Position numbers and translations under genes: made by a program. The notes under the pieces are model-generated. The model saw only the letters and a program-made list of their open reading frames with translations, was not told the origin of the DNA and ran no database searches. This document shows positions 44,103 to 54,051 of a stretch of DNA of 64,000 nt, piece by piece. The stretch lies in contig NC_083506.1 of assembly GCF_032362555.1 (NCBI RefSeq), positions 481,501-545,500 of the forward strand. The letters run 5' to 3'. Each line of letters opens with the position of its first letter. Position 1 is the first letter of the stretch. This DNA comes from Amyelois transitella (lineage: Eukaryota > Arthropoda > Insecta > Lepidoptera > Pyralidae).

Positions 44103-44497
44103 AGCGGTGGCGTAGCTCCGAAAAACGTAAAATGTACTATCCCACCACCACCAACCATGGCTGTACCAACCTTCCTTTTATACGAGCCGAATCATGGGAG
44201 GAGTGCACTAAATCGCGTCTGCTCTCTCAGAGCACCTTGTCTTGATTTCCTGCAAAATTTGAACAGTGTCTTTTAGTTATGTGTTAGTCGTAGGCGTAAC
44301 GTGTCATTAGGCGTAAGTAATGGGAGTCCTGTCTAGAATAGGGGATCTGTAATGCAGAACTAAAGGAACACTGAATAAATTTTTTAGAAAATCCAGGAAG
44401 GTGGCGCTGTAGGTGAAAGCAAACGGGAGGGAATCATACCCTTTTCATGCAAACAAAAACCCTTCTCATGATTGAGCGCATATAACGAGACATGTTT
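44103..44497. other. no gene seen
   Basis: Nothing recognised; the 69-residue open frame from 44067 begins in SINE-A sequence. Confidence 0.5.
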
Positions 44498-44810
44498 CTA
44501 CTTTCCAAAATAATCTCTGCATAACTAATTCTTTCGCTTTATCAATTCACAAGTCTCTTCATGCAAATTCATCAGTTTCGGGGACTCTTTATCTGACCTA
44601 TTGCCAGGACCCGATTTGATCAAAGTACGTTTGTCTAGGCCTTCCCATTCTACAGTTTCCGTTCACACTCTTCTCGAGTATTTCCTTAGTCAACTTGCTG
44701 TCATTCATCCTCTCCACATGACGCTTTCCTTTTTCCATTCCTGTCACTATACCTTCCTTCACATCACGGCGTTCCCTTATCACGTTCCTAAGCTAATTGC
44801 TTTCTGCAAA
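44498..44810 (-). repeat. LINE copy, 5'-truncated, old
   Basis: Matches the last about 110 codons of the LINE on the minus strand (GRPRQTYFDQI-type, RHVERMNDSKLTKEI-type) with indels; the 3' microsatellite is gone. Confidence 0.8.
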
Positions 44811-46189
44811 TTCAGCTATCAAGGCATACCCAATTTGAACACATTATTTTAATTTTTAATGTCCACCGCTAGGTCAGCGCGCAAATCGTGGTACAGCAAA
44901 AAAAAGCATGACTCCGTTATCTCATTCCGCCCTAATGCCTGTGAGTTTATGGGATGCGGGCGAGGTTTACTGCGGCTTTAATTATTGAGTGGACGATGTT
45001 GGCGACACATACCCTGGTGAAAATGTTGGCTAAAATGTTGGTTTTTGGGGAGTCTGAAACTAGTATTATATTTATTTCCGTTCCCTACTGTCCTCTCTTG
45101 CCTGATTTGTTGCATTAGTAGGTACTCGGTCGGCTGGATTTAAACTCTTGTCCACTTCCTAGATTGCATGTAATATGTATAACACATACAAATATCACAT
45201 CTCTTCTTCCTATCTGTGTTAGCCTGGTTTATCGAGTCGGGAATTATGATTAACGGCTATGCTAGACCCCACAGGCTCGTGAACAAAGGCGCATTTACCC
45301 TTCTCCGAAGTAGATCTTAGTCCCACATTCTGTCAGTGTAAAAACTAGCTGGGCGGACACAGAAAATTTAACAGTATTGAACATTGAAGGTTTTTCTATA
45401 CATAGGAAGGTATCTTATCAGCGCAGATAATCAGGGTTCCAATCCCAAGACGTCAAATGAGTTTTCTTGCCTGCGTCGCTTCGCCAGCAAATCTGCATCG
45501 AGTAATCTTTGCTGCACGTAATATTAAAGGCGTTTGGCTTCGTCCTACATTGAATAGATACCTTTCAAACGAAGTGAAATCAGTACTTTCTGTGAAGTAT
45601 CAAGTATTAAGTTCTAGGTTTAACTTATAAGCCTTTATACTAAGAAATCGAAGTGGATGAAACATAGATTTTTTGTTTGAAATAACACATAAATGGCCGG
45701 ATATAAAAAATATATATTATCTATTTAATTAGGCATGGCCTCTAGAATAACAGTGAAATAGGTAGGAACCTACTTGTATTTACATAAATCAAAAGGCAAT
45801 AAGTTAAATTTATTGAAATAGTTTAAAAAGTAAAAAAAATAGTTTACGTACAACTGATTAAGTGTTCGATGAACGATAAATCTAAGCATTTAGTAGGTAC
45901 CGAAATATTTTTTAAGCAAAAAGTGAAGAGATTCTTCTTCTTACAAAACATTCTTGGAACGCTCACCTTTTAGCGCGTTTACAATTAACGTCATCTTTCC
46001 CTCTTGCCGCACATTTTGACGAAAAATATATTCTGGATTCTGTACATTGTCAAATTCTGGAACCTCCTCGAAAACATTCCTTCCAATTACTTAGTTCAAA
46101 CACTTTTCAACAGATGGCACTCTGACTGATTGTTGTTTCTTATATCATAGTGGCAACACTAGGTAGTGCTGCATAAATATTTTACGACT
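44811..46189. other. no gene seen
   Basis: 1.4 kb without a recognised element or exon. Confidence 0.5.
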
Positions 46190-46394
46190 TAAACCTAGAC
46201 GAACGTATCTTGATCAAATTGAGGACGTCCTGGTAAAGGGTCAGGTCAAAAGTACCCGAAACCGCCGAGCTTGCATGAAGAGTTATGAATGTGGATGAAG
46301 CGAAGGAAGTAGGTATGCAGAGATCGTGGCAAGTGGAAAGAGGTAGTATCTGCCTACCCCTCCGGGAAAGAGGCGTGAATTTATGTATGTATGT
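46190..46394 (+). repeat. LINE copy, 5'-truncated to about 205 bp
   Basis: CCTAGACGAACGTATCTTGA to CGTGAATTTATGTATGTATG. A possible TTAAACC duplication flanks it. Close to copies 1 and 2, so fairly recent. Confidence 0.9.
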
Positions 46395-46470
46395 TAAACC
46401 AAACAAAATAAAAATAATTTAAACTACTATACCCTAGTTGGGCTGGTAACATCATACTCGTGACTTTCTA

Positions 46471-46744
46471 CATCTATACTAATATTATAAAGCTGAATAG
46501 TTTGTTTGTTTGAACGCGCTAATCTCAGGAACTATTGGTTCGAATTGAAAAAATATTTTTGTGTTGAATAGACCATTTATCGAAGAAGGCTTTAGGCTAT
46601 ATAACATCACGCTGCAAGGAGCACTTTAAGGAGCGAAGAAGTAATGAAAAATGTGAAATGAACGGAGAAAATTATTCATCCTTGAGGGCTTCATGATGCC
46701 CCATATAACTATTCCACGCGGACGAAGTCGCGGGCACACCTAGT
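46471..46744 (-). repeat. LINE 3' fragment (TTTATAATATTAGTATAG end)
   Basis: The longest copy of the 39601 family here, complete from CTAGGTGTGCCCGCGACTTC to the terminal block on the minus strand. Confidence 0.7.
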
Positions 46745-46922
46745 CAAATATAATATCTCTTCTCTTGTTCCTTGTTATATGATACGCAATGAAGTTAACA
46801 ACACTTAATAAGGAACTCAACCTGCAGCAAAAATATTCAAAACATCCAAATAAGGTAAATGTTTATATTTTTGTGAAGTGGGTCAATAATAAAAACGAAC
46901 TAGGTAATTACCGAAAGAATTA

Positions 46923-46928
46923 TTTATT
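46923..46928 (-). terminator. polyadenylation signal of the small HSP gene
   Basis: AATAAA on the minus strand, about 100 bases past the stop codon of the HSP gene. Confidence 0.6.
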
Positions 46929-47024
46929 TATAACACTAATAACATAACAACTAATCAGTCAAAATTTTGGAAAAAAAATCACAGAATACAAAAAATTAGG
47001 AGACTCTAGATCTATTCCCAATGT

Positions 47025-47531
47025 TTACGAAGATTTGCCGCCTTCTGAGGACGACTTGTCCTGGATCGGTATGGTTCTCTCCGCAATGGGCTCCGCTCTG
47101 AACGCGACCAATTTCAACTTGCCCTTATCCAGGTGGCACTCCACACGCTCAGGAGGGAACCCCTCGGGTAAAAGAAACCGCCTCTCAAAGTTACTCCTTA
47201 TCCAACCATCCTCACGCTTAACCTCCTTTTTGCCTTCAACCATAATCTCATTTCCCACGGTTTTTACTTGAATCTGATCAGGTGTGAAGTTCTGAACGTC
47301 CAAGTGTACCTCCACCTTCTTCCCGTCCACTTTCACCTCGTGATCGGAGTAAATGCCGTCGATTCCGTGGTGGTCCTCCAAAGCCGGCGTCACTTGGCGA
47401 ATGTACTTCATTGGGTCGCGGAAAAATGGGTCCTTGGAGAATACGGTGAATGGATCTTCCAGCATCCTGGCGACGGGGTCCCGGTACGCCAAGTTCCGGA
47501 GATGGCGCAACCAATACGGCACTAAAGACAT
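47025..47531 (-). CDS. small heat shock protein (Hsp20 / alpha-crystallin family), 168 aa
   Basis: A molecular chaperone that binds unfolding proteins in the cytosol without ATP and holds them for refolding by Hsp70. The alpha-crystallin domain spans about residues 63-145, with the conserved ERRFLLPEG strand region at 116-124 and a GKLKLVA variant of the usual G-x-L segment at 137-143. The C-terminal IPI (154-156) is the I-x-I motif used for oligomer assembly. The N-terminal arm has aromatic residues (Y6, W7, F28, F31, F36, F37). Length fits insect sHSPs of the l(2)efl/Hsp20 type. Single exon, as expected for heat-inducible genes. The first ATG follows a TATA box by about 85 bases. Exact orthologue not determined. 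Confidence 0.96.
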   Translation of the reverse strand: MSLVPYWLRHLRNLAYRDPVARMLEDPFTVFSKDPFFRDPMKYIRQVTPALEDHHGIDGIYSDHEVKVDGKKVEVHLDVQNFTPDQIQVKTVGNEIMVEGKKEVKREDGWIRSNFERRFLLPEGFPPERVECHLDKGKLKLVAFRAEPIAERTIPIQDKSSSEGGKSS

Positions 47532-47616
47532 TTTTCTAAATTTTTCGCTTTGTTTGACACTTCGCGCTGCGTCACTTTGATTAAATCAACTAATTTGGAA
47601 ATGGCGCGCTCCGGTC

Positions 47617-47624
47617 TTTATATA
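47617..47624 (-). promoter_or_regulatory. TATA box of the small HSP gene
   Basis: TATATAAA on the minus strand, about 86 bases upstream of the start codon. It predicts transcription start near 47590 and a leader of about 60 bases. Confidence 0.8.
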
Positions 47625-47663
47625 CAGTCGGCAGTCGCGATATCTGTTGTCGAGAAGCGAAAC

Positions 47664-47698
47664 GAAGATTCTCGAAATGTTGAGAAACATTCAGAATT
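47664..47698 (-). promoter_or_regulatory. heat shock element cluster
   Basis: Two arrays of alternating pentamers: GAAGATTCTCGAA (47664-47676) is a perfect three-unit nGAAn/nTTCn site, and GAAACATTCAGAA (47684-47696) is a near match. They lie 40-80 bases upstream of the TATA box, the usual place for heat shock factor binding. Confidence 0.85.
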
Positions 47699-47756
47699 AC
47701 CTGGAAAGTGCGGACCAGCAGCGCAGCTAGTAGCGTGTCGTCCGTGCTTTTCTATT

Positions 47757-48015
47757 GATAGTGACATCTATTGGTAGGTAATAGTAATATTTACAATGTA
47801 GTAATATTTAAAAAAATATTATTAGGTTTGCATAGTGTTTTTTCGATATCTAGTTATTATTATCAGAGTACAAAATAGTAATAATTTTTTTTTACTTCTT
47901 AAAAAACATACAAAAATGTAAAATTTTTCTTTAATTTACAGCGACATCTATTGCTTCTGACATGACAAGAAACCATTAGTAGGAACTACTTTTTGGAGCT
48001 AGTGACGACATCTAT
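47757..48015. repeat. three GACATCTATTG motifs
   Basis: An 11-mer GACATCTATTG recurs at about 47763, 47943 and 48006 in the same direction, upstream of the HSP gene. No longer homology joins the copies. Confidence 0.5.
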
Positions 48016-48539
48016 TGATGAATAGTAGCAACATTTTGGCGCTATTTTTGTATCGAAAGTAAAATAAACTGATTTCAAAATAAAAAAATATCCTTGGAGA
48101 TGCCAGAGTTTTTCTTTTTTTAACAATCTTGTTGAAAATAAACGAAATTTAATTTACTATGAGATTCATTCTAACAAAATGACACAAACATATTTTTGGT
48201 ACAAACAAGCATGACATCCCCAAAAATAAAACAACTCTTTCAAATTACGCTGTTTATTGAAAAACAAACCAACAATAAAGGAGTGTAGCAATTTCCAAAT
48301 AATAAATTCGACAAATCTACCAGAAAAATTAAAGGAATTGATCTTTATATATTTATTAGCGTCACTACGCGTCGAGAAATCGAACTATAGGAACTAGCAA
48401 GTTCGAGAGAAAACTCGCGCGAACTAGATGACTCCCTAAGTTGTACTAAAAAAAATCAATAATGAATTGAATATGACGCGTATAAATATTTACTTAGAAT
48501 GATTACGAACACATCCCGTTGAATTTACGAACACATCAC

Positions 48540-48662
48540 ATTGAAGAAATCCCGATTGGGATAAGTCCGCCATTGTACATATTCTTTTATATTCAATGAC
48601 TGTTCTGATTTTGTTATATTTATTTTTATGCGCAATAAAGAGTTAACAAACAAACAAACATC
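48540..48662 (+). repeat. LINE 3' end with AAAC tail
   Basis: TTGAAGAAATCCCGATTGGG, ATAAGTCCGCCATTGTACAT, GCAATAAAGAGTTAACAAAC. It has its own AATAAA-type signal. Confidence 0.65.
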
Positions 48663-48826
48663 AGTGCTTAGGTTGATGGCACTTTACAATTTACTTATTT
48701 AAAAACATGCGACTTAAAATGAAAATGTAGAAAAATACTTTAGTACCTAACTACATGAAGGTGCATTGATTCAGGCGTAAAAAAGGTGCAAATAGAAGCG
48801 TGCAAGTTTTTATTAATTACTAGCTG

Positions 48827-49031
48827 TGCCCGCGACTTCGTCCGCGTGGAATAGTTATTTTGGGCATCATATTTATTTTTGCAAACATTCTCCTCGGCTT
48901 TATCTATTATAGCTGCTAATTGTTATGCGACTTGGCGACGACTTGGCCCACATCATTACCCGCGACGGAACGGAGACCGTATATAGTGAGATGAGAGGCC
49001 TTTGCCCAGTAGTGGGATCTTACAGGCTGAT
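48827..49031 (+). repeat. LINE fragments
   Basis: ACTAGCTGTGCCCGCGACTT (48827, 39601-type 5' end) followed by an RTE-like 3' end, GACTTGGCCCACATCATTAC to GGCCTTTGCCCAGTAGTGGG (48945-49031), of the kind that follows the LEAYxQ codons seen at 53080. Confidence 0.6.
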
Positions 49032-49602
49032 ACTTTACTTTACTTTAAAATAGTAAGATCTTCTAAGATGTTCATTGAAATTAAGTGATATCAAAGACAG
49101 TTGTGTTTACAATTAAATACCTACTCATAATCGACAACAATCTTAAAAGATAGACATAATCAGCGGTCAGGCGGTCACGCGTATTAGAAAGAACGCTGGT
49201 TCGCCGTATTAAATGTTTCGCTGCAAATTGCTTATAACGACTTTATCTCAAAACCTATTCGTCTGATTTATATACTGTAAATGGCAATTTTAGTCTACAT
49301 GAAAAGCCGAAAGTAATAAACATATTTATTTGGATAAGGATTAATACTGAATTAAAGAAAATTGGTTTCAAAATAACTTATGTTTTTAATGAAAAAATAA
49401 TCTTAAAAAATGAACATAAAAGTGGTTATTGTAAGTAAACCTTAAGAGTTAGATATATGCTCTCGCGGACTTTTTTGTGGCAAAAAATGAGTACTTCACA
49501 TCTTTAGTACATTGTTTTAGTATATCTTTGTTGGTTTGCGCAGCGTTCGCGTGGAAAGCTCGCATATGGCCGACTCATTCAACTTTCACCTGCATTGTTG
49601 AC
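49032..49602. other. no gene seen
   Basis: AT-rich DNA without recognised features. Confidence 0.5.
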
Positions 49603-49772
49603 GTTTCCCGTAGGAAATCCGGGATAAAATGTAGCCTATAGCCTTCCTCGATAAATAGACTATCTAACAGTGAAAGAATTATTCAAATCGGTTCAGTAGT
49701 TTCTGAGATTAGCGCGTTTAAACAAACAAACAAACAAAATAAACTCTTCAGCTTTATAATATTAGTATAGAT
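49603..49772 (+). repeat. LINE 3' fragment (TTTATAATATTAGTATAG end)
   Basis: TTTCCCGTAGGAAATCCGGG, CTTCCTCGATAAATAGACTA, GCGCGTTTAAACAAACAAAC; 5' part missing. Confidence 0.65.
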
Positions 49773-49836
49773 AGAAGATGATCATACACTCATGTGCACT
49801 ATACCTATTGGGCAACTAAGAAAATCATATCCAACA

Positions 49837-50332
49837 AAAATAAATAATAGTTTAAAAAAAACTAAAAAACTACGCTTTATTGCTAATCAAACTAAAAAAT
49901 AGAAAATAAAATTTAAAGACAAAGGAATTATAAAACAGTAGTAGCAAGTCGAACAATCGGTTATAGTCAATTACCTCCGATTAAAATTATAACAAAATTA
50001 AATTTATAAACAAAACAATTGAAATCTGAGTAAAAAGCATGGGGTGCCTGATGTAGTAAATATTAAAATCATTCTATTAGCATATATTTATGACAAGAGA
50101 GTTATGAAAATGAAGTAAAATGCACCCCACGCTTTTTACTCTGATTTAAATTGTTTTGTTTATAAATTTAATTTTGTTATAATTTTAATCGGAGGTAATT
50201 GACTATAACCGATTGTTCGACTTGCTACTACTGTTTTATAATTCCTTTGTCTTTAAATTTTATTTTCTATTTTTTAGTTTGATTAGCAATAAAGCGTAGT
50301 TTTTTAGTTTTTTTTAAACTATTATTTATTTT
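49837..50332. repeat. inverted repeat: 211-bp arms, 74-bp loop
   Basis: Left arm 49837-50047 and right arm 50122-50332 are reverse complements with only three mismatches, all near the loop. The arms start AAAATAAATAATAGTTTAAA and end next to the loop at GGGGTGC/GCACCCC. The loop is 50048-50121. No coding frame. The right edge carries an extra, diverged copy of about 65 bases of arm end (50333-50400). Confidence 0.95.
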
Positions 50333-50400
50333 CTATTTTTTAGTTTGATTAGCAATAAAACGCCTAGTTTTTTAGTTTTTTTATACAATTATTTTTTGGT
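50333..50400. repeat. tandem duplicate of the arm end
   Basis: CTATTTTTTAGTTTGATTAG and AGCAATAAAACGCCTAGTTT repeat the outer part of the right arm (50268-50332) with a few changes. Confidence 0.85.
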
Positions 50401-50563
50401 AGAAGTGTTAACTTCCTACTTCTTCTACTACGCTGTATAACTATCTTACTAGAAATGACTTTCGCAACCATGCGCCCATCGCCGGAGGTTTTCACAACTA
50501 ACTTTCTTAAAGTTATATGTGGCCTGATTGGATTAAATCTCATAATATTCTCATCATCATGAT

Positions 50564-50723
50564 TCTTTTTTAGGCGATGGGCTAGCAACCTGTCACTATT
50601 TGAATCTCAATTCTATCTTAAAGCCCAATAGCTGAAGGTGGCCTATCAGTCTTTACAAGACTGTTGGCTCTGTCTACCCCGCAAGGGATATAGACGTGAT
50701 TATATGTATGCATGTATGTATGA
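50564..50723 (+). repeat. SINE-A, 5'-truncated
   Basis: CTTTTTAGGCGATGGGCTAG to TATGTATGCATGTATGTATG; close to consensus. Confidence 0.92.
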
Positions 50724-51870
50724 TGATTGTTAAACCCAGTTGAAAAGAATTTTATAGTGATAAATCACTGTTAATAATATTTTTGACTATCCAGCAAACA
50801 TAACAATTTTCGATTGTGGCCTTGCCAGGAATCAAACCACAAGATTAAGAGGCAGATTGATACAGGAACAAAAATATTTCAAACATACCTCCACTGCCTT
50901 TACAACCAGGAACGCAACAATGTTTATCTGAAGACATCGTGGCACTTTTGTAGTAAAATCTGTCTTTCACAAAAACAAACACAAACTTGGGACTCCTATC
51001 TCAAATAATCAGGTACTTTTTACAGGAGTCCTATCTCAAAATATCTGCACAACACAGTGAACACAGTCAGAGTCCAATCTCAGATGATAAAATCACACGA
51101 ATATCCGGAAGAACAAAGCTCGACTCAACGGAAGATTCCAAACTCCAAATAACGACAAGTTATCAGCACAAAACAAAGTGCAAATAGGTAAATACACAGG
51201 CACCGGTAAAAAAACAGAAAGAAAGTTTACAGATGTTAGAATCGAATTCAAAACTTACTGCAAAACTTATTTTACATAAATAAACAAACTGTCACTCATT
51301 TTCCAAGCGAGTATTACAGTGTTGCTATTATAAATATGCAAAAGTTACATAATGTTAATTCAAGAATCGCATTAATATGTTAAATACGTATTAAATATCG
51401 CAAAGTTCTGTAGGTAGTAACTTTATTCTTGTATTGTTGTAAATTTAGTTGTTCAATTTTCATTTATTACTTTTTTTTTATTACTTATATATTTTTTATT
51501 GTTTTAAAATATTCTACTAATTCTACTATTGTTTCTAATGGTAATTCTAAATAGAGCGATGCGATGAAATAAAAAAGCCTCAGGTTAATAGTAACATTAT
51601 ATGGAAATATATTACATCTCTTTTTGGACTCCTTATGCGTCAGAACTTCTTGGTTTCTTGTATGGAGATTACTGGCACTGGTGCTATCTCTGTCTCTCTT
51701 ACTCTCATACGAAGGATCTAAAAATGAATTTATTAATCCTGGCAGTTTTAATAAGGATAATGAGAAACTCTTATCAAAATATTGCATTGTCATCGGTCCT
51801 TGATACGTGTGCAAAGTTTCAAGTTGATCAGACGTTTAGAAATCAGTGAAAATTAAGCTCAAAGATTCCG

Positions 51871-51901
<31 letters not shown>

Positions 51902-52047
51902 CAACCCAAGCTAATAATAAAAGCGTAGTAAAAATGTTTACTAAAATGATGAAATCTTATTCCTATGTAGGTACTTACTTAACCAATGTTGATGTGGATG
52001 ACCCAATGAAAATCTGGTATTTTTTGTGGCCTACCAGACCCTTTGCC
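50724..52047. other. no gene; TACA microsatellite
   Basis: 1.3 kb AT-rich. A TACA run of eight copies lies at 51872-51902. Open frames at 50814-51187 and 51485-51849 have no recognisable domain. Confidence 0.45.
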
Positions 52048-52125
52048 CGTGCAGTCGGTTTAGTTTAGGTACTCACAACCTGACCTATTACCACAACGTC
52101 CCTGATTCGAAAAAAGGCCATAATG
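52048..52125 (-). repeat. LINE 3' scrap, old
   Basis: CGGTTTAGTTTAGGTACTCA, CCTGACCTATTACCACAACG, CCCTGATTCG match the GQVKSTRNRR codon region on the minus strand. Confidence 0.5.
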
Positions 52126-52348
52126 TCTGATATTTGCTAAATAGATTACTTACCAATAGTGTGCGTCAAAGAGATGATTCAAAATAAAAGTGTGGATAAA
52201 AATTTAGATTTAATTCACACAAAAACATGTGCGTCAATCACCAGTTTGTACCAGTTTAGATGATTAAGTTAAACGAACAATTGAATTCAGATCATGAGAT
52301 TTGTCAGTCCGCCTAATTTTAAATTATTTACACCTAGGTAATTCATAT

Positions 52349-52599
52349 GTGCCGTGTGGTTCCTGGCACCAATAAAAAAAAGAATAGGACCACTCCATCT
52401 TGTTCCCATGGATGTCGTAAAAGGCGACTAATGGATAGGCTTATTAACTTGGGATTCTTCTTTTAGGCGATGGGCTAGCAACCTGTCACTATTTGAATCT
52501 CAATTCCATCATAAAGTCAAACAGCTGAACGTGGCCTATCAGTCTTTTCAAGACTGTTGGCCCTTAGCTAGGGATATAGACGTGATTATATGTATGTTA
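52349..52599 (+). repeat. SINE-A, full length, with about 12-bp target duplication
   Basis: GTGCCGTGTGGTTCCTGGCA to TATATGTATGTTA. TAGGTAATTCAT (52335-52346) and TAGGTAATTTAT (52600-52611) flank it with one change. A deletion removes the CTCTGTCTACCCCGC block. Confidence 0.92.
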
Positions 52600-52611
52600 T
52601 AGGTAATTTAT

Positions 52612-53079
52612 AGATTGTCGCCCAGACAGCCCTATTGAGTCCCTGGCAAGTCGCATTGAGGAGCCGGAGCGCATCGTGGTGAAATACCATGCGATTCCAT
52701 GATGTCCTCAAAATGGCAAGGGCGCACCGGAGGGATTTAAATGAGTAGGCTGGCGCATTAGAAGCCAGGAGTCTCACGCTCTCACGGGTGAAGACCCAAG
52801 GCGCAGTCAGATAAAAGGAGTTCCCCTTCGAAAATAGGTAAGGCTGAAAGTTGACTAACTATTAGTAGTAAATGCTTAAAGCAGCTTAGAGACTCAATAA
52901 AAAAAATTTTAGTTTTAAATAAAATAATAACCACCCTGGGAATTATACGCGGACCTTTTTCATCGAGTGGAGTCAAGAAAGAGTTATGTTATTTAAAAAA
53001 TAAACGCGGTTTTTTGAGAAGGTTCCCAATATACCTACCTACCTTAAACAAAATGAAAAAACTTCTTCTTCAGCCCATA
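52612..53079. other. no gene seen
   Basis: 52620-52800 is GC-richer (GAGGAGCCGGAGCGCATCGT, GGAGTCTCACGCTCTCACGG) and may be a fragment of a coding retroelement; I could not place it. Confidence 0.35.
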
Positions 53080-53290
53080 TTCATCTACTGCTGGATGTAG
53101 GCCTCTAGTAATGCACGCCATTCTCCACGGTTTTGTGCTTTTATCATCCACCTCCTTCCAGCAATCCTGACCAGATCGTTCGTCCATCTGATAGGTGGTT
53201 TACCCACATTCCGGCGACCAGTTCTGGGTCTCCACTCCAGTACCACTTTGCCCCAGCGGTCGTCTGTGGTGCGGCATATATGGCCCGCCC
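53075..53290 (-). pseudogene. C-terminal fragment of a second RTE-type LINE
   Basis: On the minus strand from about 53265 a frame reads DDRWGKVVLEWRPR, then GKPPIRWTNDL, then GEWRALLEAYIQQ and a stop. This is the standard R-W...W-P-R...G-R/K-P...R-W...D-L...W-R...L-E-A-Y-Q ending of BovB-like RTE proteins. It is distinct from the LINE at 75-3185. Only about 65 codons survive. Confidence 0.75.
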
Positions 53291-53482
53291 ATCGCCACTT
53301 TCTTTGGGGTACTTCCTGAGCAATGACAATAAGCCTTGTCCGTCTTCGGATTAAAAAACTTATTTTAAGTCTAAATTTACCTTCATATTATCAGTATAAC
53401 AAGTTTGTGTGAATAACTAAATGTTATTGAAAATTATTAAAGTAATGGCCTTTAACTAATTCATACCTTATAATTTTGTGAA

Positions 53483-53610
53483 GTTGACGTTGTTGAAGAA
53501 AATGCTGCAGTGTAGTTTGTTACCGTTTATCAGCTCTGACGCTTTGGAAGCGGCAGTAAACTTAGTAGCGGTAGTTTTAAGTAATTTATTTGACGTCAAC
53601 CAATGTTGTG
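53483..53610 (+). repeat. LINE 3' UTR fragment
   Basis: AAATGCTGCAGTGTAGTTTG, CGCTTTGGAAGCGGCAGT and TTTGACGTCAACC; same family as 31254. Confidence 0.6.
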
Positions 53611-53882
53611 AAACCAAAAGGTATGACAATTATTATGTGATACGAAGTGTCCCATAATAATGCATAAAATTGTTGAATTTGAAAATATACTTAAATTCTA
53701 CACGCGCCAAGTCGGGACCGGTCACTAGTACCTAGTGAATAAACAAGTATGTTTAACCAAATAATTTAAATTGTACCGTTAACAAAGCGAAATAACAATG
53801 TATTTATTATATCCATTATTACACCCGCACACCGTCACATCCTTATGAGTGGGGATAGATTTGCTAACCTAAATATATACAA

Positions 53883-53890
53883 TATATAAG
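53883..53890 (+). promoter_or_regulatory. TATA box of the secreted-peptide gene
   Basis: TATATAAG, 74 bases upstream of the start codon. An initiator-like TCACATT lies about 25 bases downstream (near 53909). Confidence 0.65.
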
Positions 53891-53963
53891 AAAGGGCTGC
53901 ATCAAAAATCACATTCAATTTCAAACATTCTAGTCTTCTACTTGTCCTAAGAATATAATAGAA

Positions 53964-54051
53964 ATGGCCAACTATTGTACATTTGTTTTTATGTTAGTAG
54001 CTACAGTTAGTGCCGTTTTGTGCAAGCCTCTTGATTCTGTGGAGAATTTTG
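53964..54051 (+). CDS. secreted-peptide gene, exon 1
   Basis: Start codon in the context GAAATGG; encodes the signal peptide and residues 21-29. Ends TTTG followed by the strong donor GTAAGT. Confidence 0.8.

Noticed and set aside
47268..47525. open frames on the strand opposite the small HSP gene
   Set aside because: Shadows of a well-supported coding region; no promoter or homology.
51485..51849. open frames of 109 and 82 residues on opposite strands
   Set aside because: Overlapping, AT-rich, no recognisable motif; neither is better than chance.
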